Notes: generated by a model from the sequence alone, not told the origin. Shown: positions 1-45,156, counted from the stretch's first letter. The stretch is 64,000 nucleotides of DNA from Trematomus loennbergii (GCA_012861695.1 JAAOOA010000197.1:1-64000); one strand, 5' to 3'. Numbers and translations are program-made.

Positions 1-160
1 TGATTTAACAAAAAAGTACACCATTTACCTCTGACTGTAGAGGAGAAGAAGAACAAAGTAGCAAAACATTGAAATACTTAAATAAAGAACAAGTATCTCA
101 AAATTGTACCCAAGTATAGTACTTGAGTTTATGAACTTAGTTACTTTACACCACTGGCTA
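1..160 (+). repeat. 3' end of an abundant teleost interspersed repeat
   Basis: The segment ends with the pattern acttgag..aacttagttac followed by tttacaccactgg. The same ending recurs near 43,020-43,055, and other parts of the family recur at 4,915-5,190, 42,551-43,055, 45,890-46,030 and 46,985-47,280. It is a high-copy non-coding element cut by the window edge. I cannot assign the superfamily from sequence alone. Confidence 0.6.
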
Positions 161-1104
161 TAAAGATAGAAAGACAGCCTTGCACAGAGGCATGAAAATA
201 CATTTTCAAAATGCTCAACAGTGCTGCCAAAATTATAAACTGACTGCTACACAATTAAAATAAATGCTTTTATACATTTCTATTAGATGTGACTCTTTGG
301 CGTTTCTGTTATTATTAACTGCTTTAGTTGTTCTGACTGCTAAAATCCTGTTATTCCTCATTTTAAAGCTGATATTCCGTGGGGTCGGGGGCTCGGATCC
401 TTGTCACCTTTTTCATACCTGATGAGTTTGCATCCCTGATATCAACTCCAATGTTAGCAGATGGCCTTACATGTATCTCATAGCTGGAGAATGTCTGCAA
501 TCACACACAAATACTCATAGACAGTATACTCCGGGTGATTTACCGTACGGTCAGTACATTATAGTTGGCGTTCCTGGCGTGTATGCTACCGAGCTACCGT
601 TCATAGCGTGTATGCTACATAGTTAAACAAGAAGGCTAGCTAGAGCTAGACATGCTAGGGAAAACATTGTTTTCATGCCAGCTACAATGAATGACCGAAC
701 GTAGCAGACTACCCGTATAAGATTGCAATTGTAAACATGTTCTTTCTAGCCTAGACTAGCTGTTGTTCATAGTAGGTTGGCATATTACACTGAACAACTA
801 GCAAACGTAGGTTAGCATATTAGCTGGCAAGCTAACTGTGTTGATTAGATAGATAGATTAGATAGATACACACTCCTACCACAACTACTACTAACGAATC
901 TAAAACAACTAAGTATATCTCTAATATTTTGTGATTTGCATTTGATTTCGTCCAGATCAGGAAACTCCTGGCGTATCTGGCGGACAACACACACACGGGA
1001 TGACCCACTCTGATGCCTCGTCCGAAAAAGCCCCGGCAGCCGCTTACAAAGCTGCGATAGGCAAGATGCCGAAAACTCCTATAAGGGGAGGAATGTATGA
1101 TACA

Positions 1105-1146
<42 letters not shown>

Positions 1147-3045
1147 TTACACATGTTCATTTTGTACATTTCTAAAAATAAAGTTTAATGGAAATACTTA
1201 GTAGGCCTATCCTTTCTTCCCTGAATTATTTGCTCCTATAACATATCATTCATATATAGCAAACCATGATTTGATTTCTCATCAAACAGTAGTAGTTTAT
1301 TACAGGTAAAAATAACTTACTCTTCTATAACAACAGTTGTAGGTACAGTTCGGTTAGTTAGCGTATAAAATATACGGCTGTACTGACTCCATTGTACTGA
1401 TGTTCGTATCAGAGCGAGCCGAAAAAAGCACTGTTAGACATGGGCGGAGCCTCTCTGGTGGTTGACTAATCAGAACAGAGTGGCCGAGCTGACCAATCGG
1501 AGCACATTGGGCTCACAGGGAGGGGGGGGCAAGAGCTCCAACGAGCCGTTTAGGACAGAGAGTGAATACCGGTGAATACACATACTATACAGAGATGCTG
1601 TATGCGAAACCAATGTGAGTTTGGAAAATTGCACAGTATAAATCTATTTTAGTATACCTCAACAATGTAATTATGATCAGTGGAAATGGCCATGACATGG
1701 GACCTTTAAAATAAAAACATGCATTCTTGAGGGGACATTGACAGAGGATTACTGGAAAAGTACACAGTAAGTACTTCATAGTACTTGTGGGGGTAGTTTC
1801 AGTAGTACTGAGTCCAACAGGATCAATCTCACGAAGAACTAATAGCAACAAAAGATAATTCCCTCATCAAACTTAGCAGAAGTGGCTTGATTTTGTTCAC
1901 AGTAAAATTGCCGGCCGTCAGCGAACCGAGCCGGCCTTTCTCCGCATCTGATTCATGTCATAAATCTGATTTTAGAAAAGCGTTTTAGCTAATCTAAATT
2001 AAATATGCGGGACATCGTCTCAATTTGCAGGACGCACCAAAAGTCGTGAAAATGCTGTGCAATACCGCACAAAGCGGGACATCTGGTCACCCAGACGGCT
2101 GAGTTGACCGCAGTGCAGAATCGCTGTAAAGTTGAAATCTCCTAACAATGTTGTCCATTTTAGAAATAGGTCTATTATATTCACAGCCCTTAATAACATT
2201 CATTTTCTGGGCTCAATATGTGTCTTGGCTGTTTTCGTTGGGAAAACAAATGGACCGTAGATACACGGATTGACCGTCCTCATCTGCGCTCTTATTTTGT
2301 AAGGTAACTTCCGGTAGCAGAATATGAAGAAATTGTAGTTTTTTTGTTTCTGTTTTCTAGTGATTTTATTTTTTGTTTTGAGAAGTAGAAAATGAAAATC
2401 ATCCCGTTTTATAAGTTTAGTAAATCCCTTTTTGACCATGATAAAGAAAAACGACTTGTATTTCAATTTTGGTTTTTCAATTTTAAAAAGAAAATCCAAT
2501 GACCAAAACATACACTGACCTGAATTCATTTAAAAAAACATGTGGAAAGGATGCCAAAATAACAACATAATGATATTGATTTGAGTTAATGCTTTGTCAG
2601 GTGTGTCTGCAACACAACAAGCAAAACACTTTAAAATGTTAGTTTTCTGAATGGAGATTGGTTTGATTAAAGCTAGGCTAGGCTAACGTTGTAGCTGCTG
2701 TGTCTACACTCAAAATAACTCCATCCAGTCATTAGAAAAGCAGCTATTATATTGTTAGCACCACAGACAGTCTCTGGTTTATACAGGTACATGAATAACC
2801 CTGATTTCATACGAGGTGCTGTAGAGCTCTGGGTGCTGATGTTCCCTCTTCTGATTTATCTCAGCATGTCAGTGACCACAGGAGCAGAATCTCAACACTG
2901 ACAGGTTTTTGTAACGGAGCGTCACAAACTTTCAAGTTGTGTGAATACACGGGGGATATGAATTTCACATCTTCACTTGATTTGTGTTGCCAGGCACAAA
3001 ATGGTGTCTGCGCATTGACCCTACACGTTATCGCTTCGCTCTTAC
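161..3045. other. non-coding, AT-rich; no gene seen
   Basis: No open frame here looks like a conserved protein. A short (TA)n tract with GT edges lies at about 1,108-1,142 and a GATA-rich patch at about 845-870. If the exon at 3,046-3,170 belongs to a working gene, this would be its first intron, but no NACHT exon is visible before the window ends. Confidence 0.5.
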
Positions 3046-3170
3046 TTTGTGTCTGAGGCTCCAGGTTCCTCACTGAAGTCTGGAGGTTCCCCTTTAGACC
3101 GGTCACTCTTCAGAGACAGACCGCTGGGGACTGGAGATTTGTCCTCTTCCTCATCTTTTGAGTCACTCAT
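3046..3170 (-). CDS. first coding exon of a fish NLRC3-like (NACHT/LRR) gene, partial
   Basis: Read on the minus strand from the ATG at 3170, the exon encodes an acidic start (MSDSKDEEEDKSP), then the sequence LSLKSDRSKGEPPDFSEEPG, and ends at an AA|GTAAGA donor at 3046. The L-S-L-K-S-D-R-S signature with a following P-P-x-F-S-E-E-P-G is typical of the N-terminal exons of the large fish-specific NLR family, which sense danger signals in the cytosol. The NACHT exon should follow at lower coordinates, but none is seen in the 3 kb available, so the gene is either cut by the window edge or is an orphan exon. A (CA)n tract starts 28 bp upstream of the ATG. The family assignment rests on the short signature only. 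Confidence 0.6.
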
Positions 3171-3195
3171 CTCCAGTCTGAGAGATAAACCACAC

Positions 3196-4914
<1,719 letters not shown>

Positions 4915-5190
4915 AGATTGGTCCATTTCAGAATAATATATATGATATGTTTTATAATGATTGATCATGAAAGTGTTCTCAAAGCTGGTAAAGGTGCAGC
5001 TAGTTTGAATGACTTTGTATACTGCAGGGTAGCTTGTGAATTTACTCCAGGTGGAACTAAAATCTGATTTAACACTTGATTAGATTTCACATCATTCATC
5101 CACATCTGTAAAGTAACTAAAGGGATTAAATACATGTAGTGCAGTGAGTTACATTTCCACATATTGGCCACATTTGTTCGATATCTTGAA
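4915..5190 (+). repeat. teleost interspersed repeat, copy
   Basis: The segment from the block gtgcagattggtccatttc through the tagtgcagtgagttac block is repeated almost base for base at 42,674-42,910. Diverged relatives lie at 45,890-46,030 and 46,985-47,120. It is non-coding; short frames inside it differ between copies. Confidence 0.75.
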
Positions 5191-5560
5191 TCCCTACTTT
5201 GAATTACTACTTGATCAATTAGTTAATGTGTAGAATTGGTTAATTTAATGTTTTAATAGTTTACAGTTTTGTTCCGGAAAACTTAGATAGGTATACTTTT
5301 TGTTAGAGTTCGGTAACATTCTCAATGCAGGACTTTGAGTATTTATTTAGCGTTTAGTATTAGTACTTTTACTTAAGTAAAGGACGAGTAAATGTGCTTC
5401 ATTAAAAAAATATAAGGCAAGGTTTTTTCTCCATACAGAATCGTGTTTCAAGTCAGCGTTTTATTTTGAAACCCGGATGCAGCGTGTTGTTGTTGCTGAG
5501 TGTGACAGCAGCTCAGTTCAGATCAGCTGATGGGAACTGACTCACCTCTTCCCGGACAAC

Positions 5561-5655
5561 ATGTCGACACATCCAGCCAGAAAGAAGAAGAAAGAGGACT
5601 TCATTCTTTAATGAACTCGCGGAGGAACAGAGCGAGCTGCTGGACCCGGATTCAG
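5561..5655 (+). CDS. possible first exon of an unidentified gene
   Basis: An ATG at 5561 opens a basic start (MSTHPARKKKKEDF) in GC-richer sequence after a CpG-containing leader. The frame stops after 16 codons, but a +1 shift gives an acidic, charged continuation (NELAEEQSELLDPDS) ending at a TCAG|GTACAG donor at 5655/5656. The pattern of a lysine cluster followed by an acidic stretch and a donor looks like a true 5' exon with one indel, as seen elsewhere in the window. I do not recognise the protein and see no following exon before slc39a1. It could equally be chance. Confidence 0.25.
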
Positions 5656-6299
5656 GTACAGCTCAGATGTATACACATTACATTACATTACACGAGGGGA
5701 AACAACACGCGCTGCTTCTTCACTCTGGGTTATCACTTTATATCAGTTTGAGTCGATTAACACTCGTTTGACTAATCGTTACATTTAATGAATTAAAAAC
5801 CACTAGATCTTTAAATCTGAGTTTAAAAAGCACTACTTGATATCTAGTGTATTCCAGAGATGTGCTCTGACGTGTTTGTATGGAAACAAGTCATATATCA
5901 TGAACAAAGTAACACAAATAAAAGAATAATTGGAATCTTAGTCGACACCTAGGATTAAGTCTAAGAATTGATTCCATACATTGATCGATATATCTGTAAA
6001 ACTGATCAAATCATGGTAATCAAAACTTTCCAACTTATTTTCAACAGGAAATAAGCTTGTATGTTTCTTACAATGAAGTTATTCAGCATGAAACATGACT
6101 AATGACCTAATTCCTTGATTAAAAAACAGATAAATAATACTGATGTTTTCTGGAGAGAAAAATGCAAAAGCCCCACTTTAAATATTATTTGAACCAAATG
6201 TGTCCTCATTCGTTTCTTGAAAATAAGTTGTTCAGCATGATGAAAGCAAATAAAGCCACTAACAATCTTCCTCAATTAACGCTACATTTAGTCGACTTA

Positions 6300-6440
6300 T
6301 TGATTCCATAAATCCCCCCCCCCCCCCCCCCTTGCCTGAAAGCCTTCATTGGACTCCTTTGTTTACTTCAGGAACATAGTGACATCACTTCTGTAACACT
6401 GGCTAGCGCACCAACACATTGTACGCTAAGGGGCGGGACA
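6300..6440 (+). repeat. MITE-like repeat, copy 1
   Basis: A poly-C run of about 20 is followed by a block (ttggactcctttgtttactt, then caggaacatagtgacatca) that occurs in inverse orientation at 12,515-12,660. That copy has the matching poly-G run and the same aaggggcggga end. No coding potential. Confidence 0.6.
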
Positions 6441-6539
6441 TTAACTGTGCAATATATACCTGGCTGCTAAATCTTCAGAACTGCTACAGGATGTGTATTT
6501 TGTAAATTGTGTAGTTGTCTTTAATATTTTGTATGCATG

Positions 6540-6735
6540 CTGCTTAGTTAACATGTCCCCTCTGTGGGACGAATAAAGGGATTCTGAATCTGATATATTC
6601 TCTTAGACAGAATCTAAACATTCCCACCATGAAACCATAAAACCCTCCAGTCAATATCCATTTGCAAATCCACCTTACAGCACATGTCCCTTCTGTTGGA
6701 CGAATATACAAGTATTCTGATTCTGTAAATAGTAG
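6540..6735 (+). repeat. retroposon 3'-tail-like fragments
   Basis: Two adjacent fragments, about 6,545-6,595 and 6,685-6,730, share a tail of the form tctgtgggacgaataaaggg followed by attctga. A third copy of the same tail lies at 32,935-32,985. They look like the 3' ends of non-LTR elements or the SINEs that borrow them. Confidence 0.45.
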
Positions 6736-7437
6736 ACCAATCCCAACAGAAGGATTTCTGAATTCTGACCTTTTTTCTCAGACTTTTTACATTTTCCCAA
6801 AAGTTCGCTTTTTCTCTGAATTGTAACTTTTTTCAGAATTTTTACTTTTCCTTCCAATTTTTTTAAGAATGTTTTTTTTTTTAAAGAACTTTTTGGTCAA
6901 ATATTTGACTTTTCCCAAAAAGAGTCTTTGTTCCTGAAACTTCACCCACAATTATGACTTTTGTCCCAGGATGTTTATGGAAGAGGATTTAGGCCATGTG
7001 ACCAACAATTTGAGATCTGAACGAGAGATGTTTTGGTTTTATTATAATCTTTCCTTTGAATTTTGACTTATTTTCCGAATGTGTCGTTTTCTTAGAATTA
7101 ACTTTTTTACCTGAATTTTGTATTTTTACTGCAAATTTTGACTTTTCAAAAAACATGATGCAATTAAAAACATTTTAAAAAGTAATTGATATTACAAAAA
7201 AATAAACATTAATTAAATTAAATTAGATATTTTTAAGGGCCTGGATGTATGTATGTATATATCGAAACACTTAGCCTATTATAACTTTATAAATTATGCT
7301 ATATCTATATATATAGATATAGATATTATGGCAGAGAAAAAATATAGATATTAGATTGAATACAAGAAGAAAGACAGGAAGAGTCTCATTATTATCTTTT
7401 TTGTCAGACAGACTCCTCTGTGACTCCATGCCCCCTC

Positions 7438-7494
7438 CTCCCTCCTCCTCCTCCTCCTCCTCCTCCTCCTCCTCCTCCTCCTCCTCCTCCTCCT
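7438..7494 (+). repeat. (TCC)n polypyrimidine tract upstream of slc39a1
   Basis: Nearly pure TCC/CCT repeat ending 33 bp before the slc39a1 start codon. It lies in the 5' UTR or core promoter. Such tracts can form triplex DNA, but no function is shown here. Confidence 0.9.
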
Positions 7495-7526
7495 TCTCGC
7501 CGTGGTGAAGAGTAACCAGATTAAAG

Positions 7527-9558
<2,032 letters not shown>

Positions 9559-9734
9559 TCATCCCAGGGAGTTCAGCAGGATAATCTCCACATATTAACA
9601 CCACTTTATTTCTGAAGTAAGAAGCTAACACGTCACCAGCGCTAAGCTAAAGGCGGCTAATGTTGGGCTATAAAGGAACTACAGCACGGTCACATGACTT
9701 CACGTCACCACCGCTAAGCTAAAGGAGGCTAATG

Positions 9735-9930
9735 TTGGGCGTTGGTGTTCGGATCAGGGGAGCACAGGTTCAAATCCCACTGCAGTCAGCATGTCGTTGT
9801 GTCCCTGAGACACTTCACCCCAAATTGCTCCTGTGGGGATTGTCCACAGTATTGAGTATGTAAGTCGCTTTGGATAAAAGCGTCTAACAAGTGACATGTA
9901 ATGTAATGTAATGTCATGTAATGTAAACAG
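9735..9930 (+). repeat. tRNA-derived SINE with L2-type 3' tail
   Basis: It contains a B-box-like ggttcaaatccca, the phrase gagacacttcacccc, and the tail gtcgctttggataaaagcgt, ending in (atgta)n. This is the layout of teleost tRNA-head SINEs with a LINE-derived tail. A lone tail recurs at about 29,281-29,322. Confidence 0.75.
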
Positions 9931-10224
9931 TCTTTAATTTAGTTTAATTATATTAATAAGAAAAGCTTTTAATAGTATGTTCAGCAGAGCCGGGGTCTCG
10001 GTGCTGACCTGGTGTCAGTGGGACTTCATCTGGGCTCCTTTAGGGAAGAAGGAGAATATAAACTGTTATAAACCACAGCTAGATATTACGATTAGAAAAC
10101 TAATATTGTTCAGAATCTATCTATAAAACATGCTTTGGTTGATTAGGTAAACAAACATATTTCTATAGAATATATAGACTTGGAGGATGAAACCCTGTTT
10201 AATGGTGACACATACACGCACGCA

Positions 10225-10440
10225 GCTTTTAACCCATCCTAGTACTGGGAGCAGTGGGCAGATATTGCACAGCGCAGGAGTGGGCGAGTGGGGGGTGTCC
10301 GGTGCCTTGCTCAGGGGCACCACGGCAGGGCCCAGGAGGTGAACTGGGACCAAGTAGCTGTCCACTCTCCATATTTAGGTCTGTTCGGGGACTTGAACCG
10401 GCGACCCTACGGCTCCAAGCCCCTACTGACTGACTATTAT
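10225..10440 (-). repeat. tRNA-derived SINE, minus strand
   Basis: Read on the minus strand, it begins with a degenerate tRNA-like head containing gccggttcaagtcccc (B box), then a body with the inverted phrase of gtgccttgctcaggggcac. It is a SINE fragment, not a tRNA gene; no cloverleaf is preserved. Confidence 0.65.
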
Positions 10441-10837
10441 TAGATCAGAAAGATTACACTTATTTTAGATATGATATGATTAAATGACATCAGCTATATA
10501 GACACTGTAATGGCAACTTTAATGTTCCAATGCCCTATATTCTATGAGCATCTGCCGGGCTGGTGGAATCGGTGTGCTCTTCCTCCTGTGTCCTCTTCTT
10601 CCGGTCACCTATGACCCCTTTTATACACCCAGTGCAGCTAAACCCCGCCACCAAGTGTCCAAAATAATATTGCAGTATAAAGGCTCCTACAGACACCTTA
10701 TAGGATGCTAGTATATCTGAAATGACTTGGTTAGCTACGTTAGCTAGCTAGCTTACAGCAGATCTGCAGTAACATCAGAAGGAGTCATGTGATCACATCA
10801 GACAGTTGTTGTTGTTGTCCCCCCCCCCCCCCTGCAG

Positions 10838-39906
<29,069 letters not shown>

Positions 39907-40634
39907 AAAGACAGCTTCCAGGGGACAGAGAGGAGGGGACAGAGGGACTCCAACAAACTAGAGAGTAGGGCGCTGACAGAGGAGACCCTTCTGAGACCTG
40001 TGCAAAGACATCAATAATAACTTGATACCGTGTGCTGCAGGTCTCATGTGTTGTTTGTACGAGTTAGGGTGGGTTTACGGTTGATTTGAAGGTTTGACGT
40101 CTAAGGTTCGGAGCTCCACTGCTGACAGGCTGTGCTCGGCTCTTTAACAGAGGTTCAGGAAGTTAACCAGACGTAGATTAGAAAAACAAACCGTTCCAGT
40201 GTGTTTGGAATGGAGAACGGGAAGGAGAGAAAGAAAATGAAGGGTGGAAAGACAGAAGAGAAATGCCCAGTCCTCGTCCTCCTGTCAGAGGACATTCAGA
40301 TGGATTCAGACTGGAGGAAGATGCTGCTGCACTCACGACGTACATGTGAACAACGTAAAGGGAGGGAGAGTGCGAGGACAGAGGAAACACTTCTGAGACC
40401 TGTGCAGGAACAGGATGTAAAGGAAGGAGCAGAGACATGCAAAGAGACAAAAACTAACTTCATATGGTGTGCTTCAGGTCCATGGTTGTTTGTACGAGTT
40501 AGGTGGCTTTACGGTTGATTTGCAGGTTGTGAAGAAGCAGGAAGAGACGTCCCCGGTCCTCGTCCTCCGGTCAGAAGACTTTTCATTTCTGATGGATTCA
40601 GACTTGAGGAAAATGCTGCTGCACTCACGACGAA
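39907..40634 (+). other. npr1 3' flank; partially duplicated block
   Basis: The block agacatcaataataacttga through acgagttagggtgggtttac (39,995-40,090) is repeated at 41,307-41,395, and a diverged version lies at 40,440-40,530. These copies frame the 47-bp minisatellite, suggesting slippage or duplication in the 3' UTR region. Confidence 0.7.
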
Positions 40635-41310
40635 CCTGCACAAAGAAAACCTGCACAAACTAGAGAGGCGCGCTGACAGAGGAGACCTTCTGAGACCTGC
40701 ACAAACTAGAGAGGCGCGCTGACAGAGGAGACCCTTCTGAGACCTGCACAAACTAGAGAGGCGCGCTGACAGAGGAGACCCTTCTGAGACCTGCACAAAC
40801 TAGAGAGGCGCGCTGACAGAGGAGACCCTTCTGAGACCTGCACAAACTAGAGAGGCACGCTGACAGAGGAGACCCTTCTGAGACCTGTGCAAACTAGAGA
40901 GGCGTGCTGACAGAGAGGAACCCTTCTGAGACCTGCACGAACTAGAGAGGCGCGCTGACAGAGGAGACCCTTCTGAGACCTGCACAAACTAGAGAGGCGC
41001 GCTGACAGAGGAGACCCTTCTGAGACCTGCACAAACTAGAGAGGCGCGCTGACAGAGGAGACCCTTCTGAGACCTGCACAAACTAGAGAGGCGCGCTGAC
41101 AGAGGAGACCCTTCTGAGACCTGCACAAACTAGAGAGGCGCGCTGAACAGAGGAGACCCTTCTGAGACCTGCACGAACTAGAGAGGCGCGCTGACAGAGG
41201 AGACCCTTCTGAGACCTGCACAACTAGAGAGGCGCGCTGACAGAGGAGACCCTTCTGAGACCTGCACAAACTAGAGAGGCGCGCTGACAGAGGAGACCCT
41301 TCTGAGACCT
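40635..41310 (+). repeat. 47-bp minisatellite in the npr1 3' flank
   Basis: The unit is gacctgcacaaactagagag plus gcgcgctgacagaggagacc plus cttctga, about 14 copies. A single founder-like copy lies at 39,952-40,002 in the presumed 3' UTR. Confidence 0.93.
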
Positions 41311-41439
41311 GTGCAAAGACATCAATAATAACTTGATATCGTGTGCTGCAGGTTCTCATGTGTTGTTTGTACGAGTTAGGGTGGGTTTACGGTTGATTTG
41401 AAGGTTGTACGTCAACAGTTCTGCTGTCAGTTACTTCAA

Positions 41440-42214
41440 ATAAATACACATATTCTTTAAAAAGAATAAGTGTTTCATACTAGATAACACATAAGCCCAC
41501 ACCAAAGTGTATAATAGATGAACTGGTGATGACATTTAAACAATATTCTTCTACAGTTCACCAGCGAGAACACTTCCTCAGATGAATACTCACTGGTTGG
41601 TTTATTGAAGGATGGTTTGGTTCGTTAGATTAGAGATCAGCCTTTTGTTTCACACAGTGGATGAAACAGCTGTTTAGTGACTAGTTCTGTGATCAACTGA
41701 AGCAGGGCTCATTCATTAGTCATTCAATCATCCACAAACACCTCGCTAAAGATGCTCAATGAGGCCCAGCTTTGCAGAACATCAGTAAACAGGATTAGAT
41801 CTCGGTGCCCGTTCTCTGTAAGTGTTTCCTTTTTGGTTTGTCAATAAAAAAAATGCAATAAACACGAAGTGTTTTTGTATTATTGTGTCGGGAAAACGTC
41901 AGCAGTGCAGACTGCAGGGGATAAAAACCTGTGGCAGTTATTAGACAAAGATTTTCTTTACCAATGCATGCATTCATTAACTGAGAAATACTTTTTATGT
42001 CAATGTTGGAGCAGGGAGATGGTGCCTCAGGGTCCAACACAGAAATACCACATCCCTGCACCCCTCACTGTTGCACTAAATTAACCAATGCCCCTCCTCG
42101 AGTTACATTTGATGAAGAAGATAAATGTGAACAGCAAAGTTTAATTATATTTTTACGTTTTGCGTTTCCTTTATGCCATCTACGTGTATGCAATACCAAG
42201 AGTAGACCAGCAGA
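41440..42214. other. intergenic, no gene seen
   Basis: AT-rich with scattered AATAAA-like hexamers (for example near 41,440). One of them may end the npr1 transcript, but I cannot choose. No coding exon is supported. Confidence 0.4.
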
Positions 42215-43060
42215 TGAGTAAAAGTAGAAGTACTCAGATCTTGTACTTGAGTAAAAGTAGAAGTACTCAGATCTTGTACTTGAGTAAAAGTAGAAGTACT
42301 CAGATCTTGTACTTGAGTAAAAGTAGAAGTACTGATCTTGTACTTGAGTAAAAGTAGAAGTACTCAGATCTTGTACTTGAGTAAAAGTAGAAGTACTCAG
42401 ATCTTGTACTTGAGTAAAAGTAGAAGTACTCAGATCTTGTATTGAGTAAAGTAGAAGTACTCAGATCTTGTACTTGAGTAAAAGTAGAAGTACTCAGATC
42501 TTGTACTTGAGTAAAAGTAGAAGTACTCAGATCTTGTTCTTGAGTAAAAGTACCAGAGTGTAGGAATACTCTGTTACAGTAAAAGTCCTGCATTCAAAAA
42601 TGTTCCTCAAGTAAAAGTATAAAAGTATTATCATCAAAATATAGTTAAAGTAGCGACAGTAAAAGTAGTCATTGTGCAGATTGGTCCATTTCAGAATAAT
42701 ATATATGATATGTTTTATAATGATTGATCATGAAAGTGTTCTCAAAGCTGGTAAAGGTGCAGCTAGTCTGAATGACTTTGTATACTGCAGGGTAGCTTGT
42801 GGATTTACTCCAGGTGGAACTAAAGGCTGATTTAACACTTGATTATATTTCACATCATTCATCCAGATCTGTGAAGTAACTAAAGGTATTAAATACATGT
42901 AGTGGAGTAAAAGTACACCATTACCTCTGAACTGTAGAGGAGTAGAAGTACACGGTAGCAAAAAATTAAGATACTCAAGTAAAGTCTAAGTACTTCAGAT
43001 TTGTACTTAAATACAGTACTTGAGTAAATGTACTTAGTTACTGAACACCACTGGGTTAAT
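42215..43060 (+). repeat. teleost interspersed repeat with an internal 33-bp expansion
   Basis: The first 335 bp are about ten copies of agtaaaagtagaagtactca plus gatcttgtacttg. The rest (42,551-43,060) is a normal copy of the element seen at 1-160 and 4,915-5,190. One internal segment of a dispersed element has therefore expanded into a minisatellite here. Confidence 0.85.
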
Positions 43061-44229
43061 TCACTACCTAAGTATATTATATTTACATTCACCAGCACAA
43101 ACAGGTACAGGTTTTTGCAGATTGATAATACAAAACAAATAAAAACTCTTAATCGCATGCCTAGGTACCAAATGCGGTGTCTTCCCAATTCGCCCCTAAA
43201 TGATTCCCAATTTGCCCCTTCTCCATTTCGCCCCTTTTTTACATTCGGCCACACAAGAAATGGTACTTGTTTTGCTTGGTCGTGGGTCTTAGGGTTATGG
43301 TTAGGATAGGGTGAGAGGGAGCGCTGCGTGGGGCACTGGCTCTCAGGGATAATATTGTGGTTAAAAACCTTCTAAAAAACTCCAAGGGAAATACATACAA
43401 TGTTTCTAAAAGCCCTGTTAAAAATAAGAATACAAATAAGTACAATCAATTAAAAAAGCAAGAGGAGACCAGATCCCAGAGGAGGCAGAGCAGCGGACCT
43501 AGAGACCTTCCAGGGACCCCTAAAGGATGTGGCTGACGAGGACCCGTCCTTAGGGAACCCTTCAAAAGGCCTGGCAATGGTGTAAAAACATTCATGAGAC
43601 GACATCTTGAAAAAGCATGCAGGTAAACAATACAATGAATAGAACAGTGTCCAAGGTAAAAAAGTGTTTTGTAAAGAATTCACACAACAAAACAAATTCA
43701 TGCTGAATAAATAAATAAATAAATAAATACATAAACACAATAATAAGGAACGAATTGTCATAAAATGAAGTGTGATTAAAACCAGTAGGACCCAGGTTCA
43801 TAAATTAAAAGATTCCACGACAGGCCGCAAGTATCTAAAATGACTTCTTAAACACTTACACTTAACATTTAAAGTCAAATTAAAACTATTTACAAGATAT
43901 ATATAAATATAAATAACAACAACATCTTCAAAAAGGCAAACCATGCTGGACAAAGGGTCCGGCTGAGGAAGGTCCCTTCATTCCTGCTCGGATGAAATAA
44001 ATAATTAATAAATAATTAATAGTTCCATAAAAAACAAACAATAAATAAAATAAGATAAATGTAAGTATTAAAATAAAAAATAAAATGTAAAATAATATAT
44101 TTGATCAAATTAATGGTTAAAATATTAAAATAAAAACAACTGGATTCCTTCATATCGGCCCGCAGAGAGGGGTTCAAAAGGCCACCCAGGGGAGAGGCAA
44201 TGGGAAGGGTAGGAGATCAAATCAGTTAA
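43061..44229. other. no gene seen; probably partly 3' part of the Penelope-like element
   Basis: AT-rich, with (AAAT)n at about 43,708-43,730. A segment at 43,265-43,320 contains cttagggttatggttagg. No convincing coding sequence. Confidence 0.4.
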
Positions 44230-44260
44230 AGCGGGTTATAAAGAAGGGGAGGCAGATCCA

Positions 44261-44800
44261 TCAGCGGTACCTCTCGTTTAGACCGGTGGGTCGATTGTTT
44301 TCTGTCGATGAATCCACCTCCTCTCCGCCGCCTGTCTCTGGTCCGTGGTCCAGTCCCTGTTTGCTCTCCAGGCCCGAGGATTGTACCTTATCTGGGCCGT
44401 GGAGTTTAAAATGTGCATATAAAATGCTCGTGCCGTCACTGCTATTCATTTGATAAATGTGTTGTTTGATTCTGAGGCTGATCTCATTCTGTGTCTCCCC
44501 CACATAGAGCCTGTGGCAGGCCCTGCACCTGACAGCATATACTGCATTATTTGTGTTAGGTGTCAGGGCTTGTCCAAGGTTTGCGCCGGCTCTACTGAAT
44601 GGGTTAAAAATGTGGTGGAGGTGGATGAAACCAACCTCAGAGACGCAAGCGCCTCCCTGTTCGGTGTTTTCTTGTTAAAATTGGTGAGGACTAGGAGGTC
44701 CTTCAAGTTTTTATTTCTGCGGTAAGCGGAGATCAGCCGACATTGCCGCAGCGCATCACTGTCCGCCCTCGCCCCCTCAAAGTTGGACCTGAGGTCGCCT
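44261..44800 (-). pseudogene. Penelope-like RT C-terminus and GIY-YIG endonuclease
   Basis: Minus-strand frames carry LISAYRRNKNLKDLLV, the conserved segment after the RT thumb in Penelope-like proteins, then the Cys-containing linker, then AVYAVRCRACHRLYVGET and IKQHIYQMNS. YAV..LYVGET is the GIY-YIG-type core that nicks target DNA. The frame changes between the two parts, so it is a broken copy. The stop follows NERYR near 44,261. Confidence 0.75.
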
Positions 44801-44999
44801 AAAAAAATGACCTGATCCTCCCTCACAGCACAACCCGGGCCCTGAGGTCCTCTGAGCAAGGCCTCCTAAAGGCCCCTACACACCAGGCCGATATCGGCCG
44901 TATTGCGTTGTTGGGCGTTGTTGGGCGGAAAACGGGTTCCTTGTCAATTTGGTGTGTCCCGAACCTCGGCCGTGACACGCCTTATTTGGCCTTTCACGA

Positions 45000-45043
45000 T
45001 CGACACCCGGCCGATTCAACATGTTGAATCGGCCGGGTGTCGA
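45000..45043. promoter_or_regulatory. 44-bp perfect palindrome near the Harbinger left end
   Basis: The centre is ttcaacatgttgaa; the arms tcgacacccggccga and its inverse match exactly with no spacer. It lies 130 bp inside the left terminus and 113 bp before the MADF gene start, where a transposase complex or promoter-binding site would be expected. Function is inferred from position only. Confidence 0.6.
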
Positions 45044-45156
45044 CCACAAGCTATCGGGCCAAGAAAGCACTCTGATTGGCTGTTCAGCTAGCGAATGAGA
45101 AGCGAAACGGAAGTGAGGCACGTAAACAAATGATTGAAGAAGGCACACACACACAG

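Noticed and set aside
9735..10440. tRNA genes suggested by B-box-like motifs
   Set aside because: The rest of the cloverleaf is not formed and the flanks are SINE bodies and tails.
40635..41310. Tandem Gln-Val-Ser-Glu-rich frames on the minus strand as a repeat protein
   Set aside because: They are the 47-bp minisatellite, whose unit length is not a multiple of three, so frames cycle and break with each indel.
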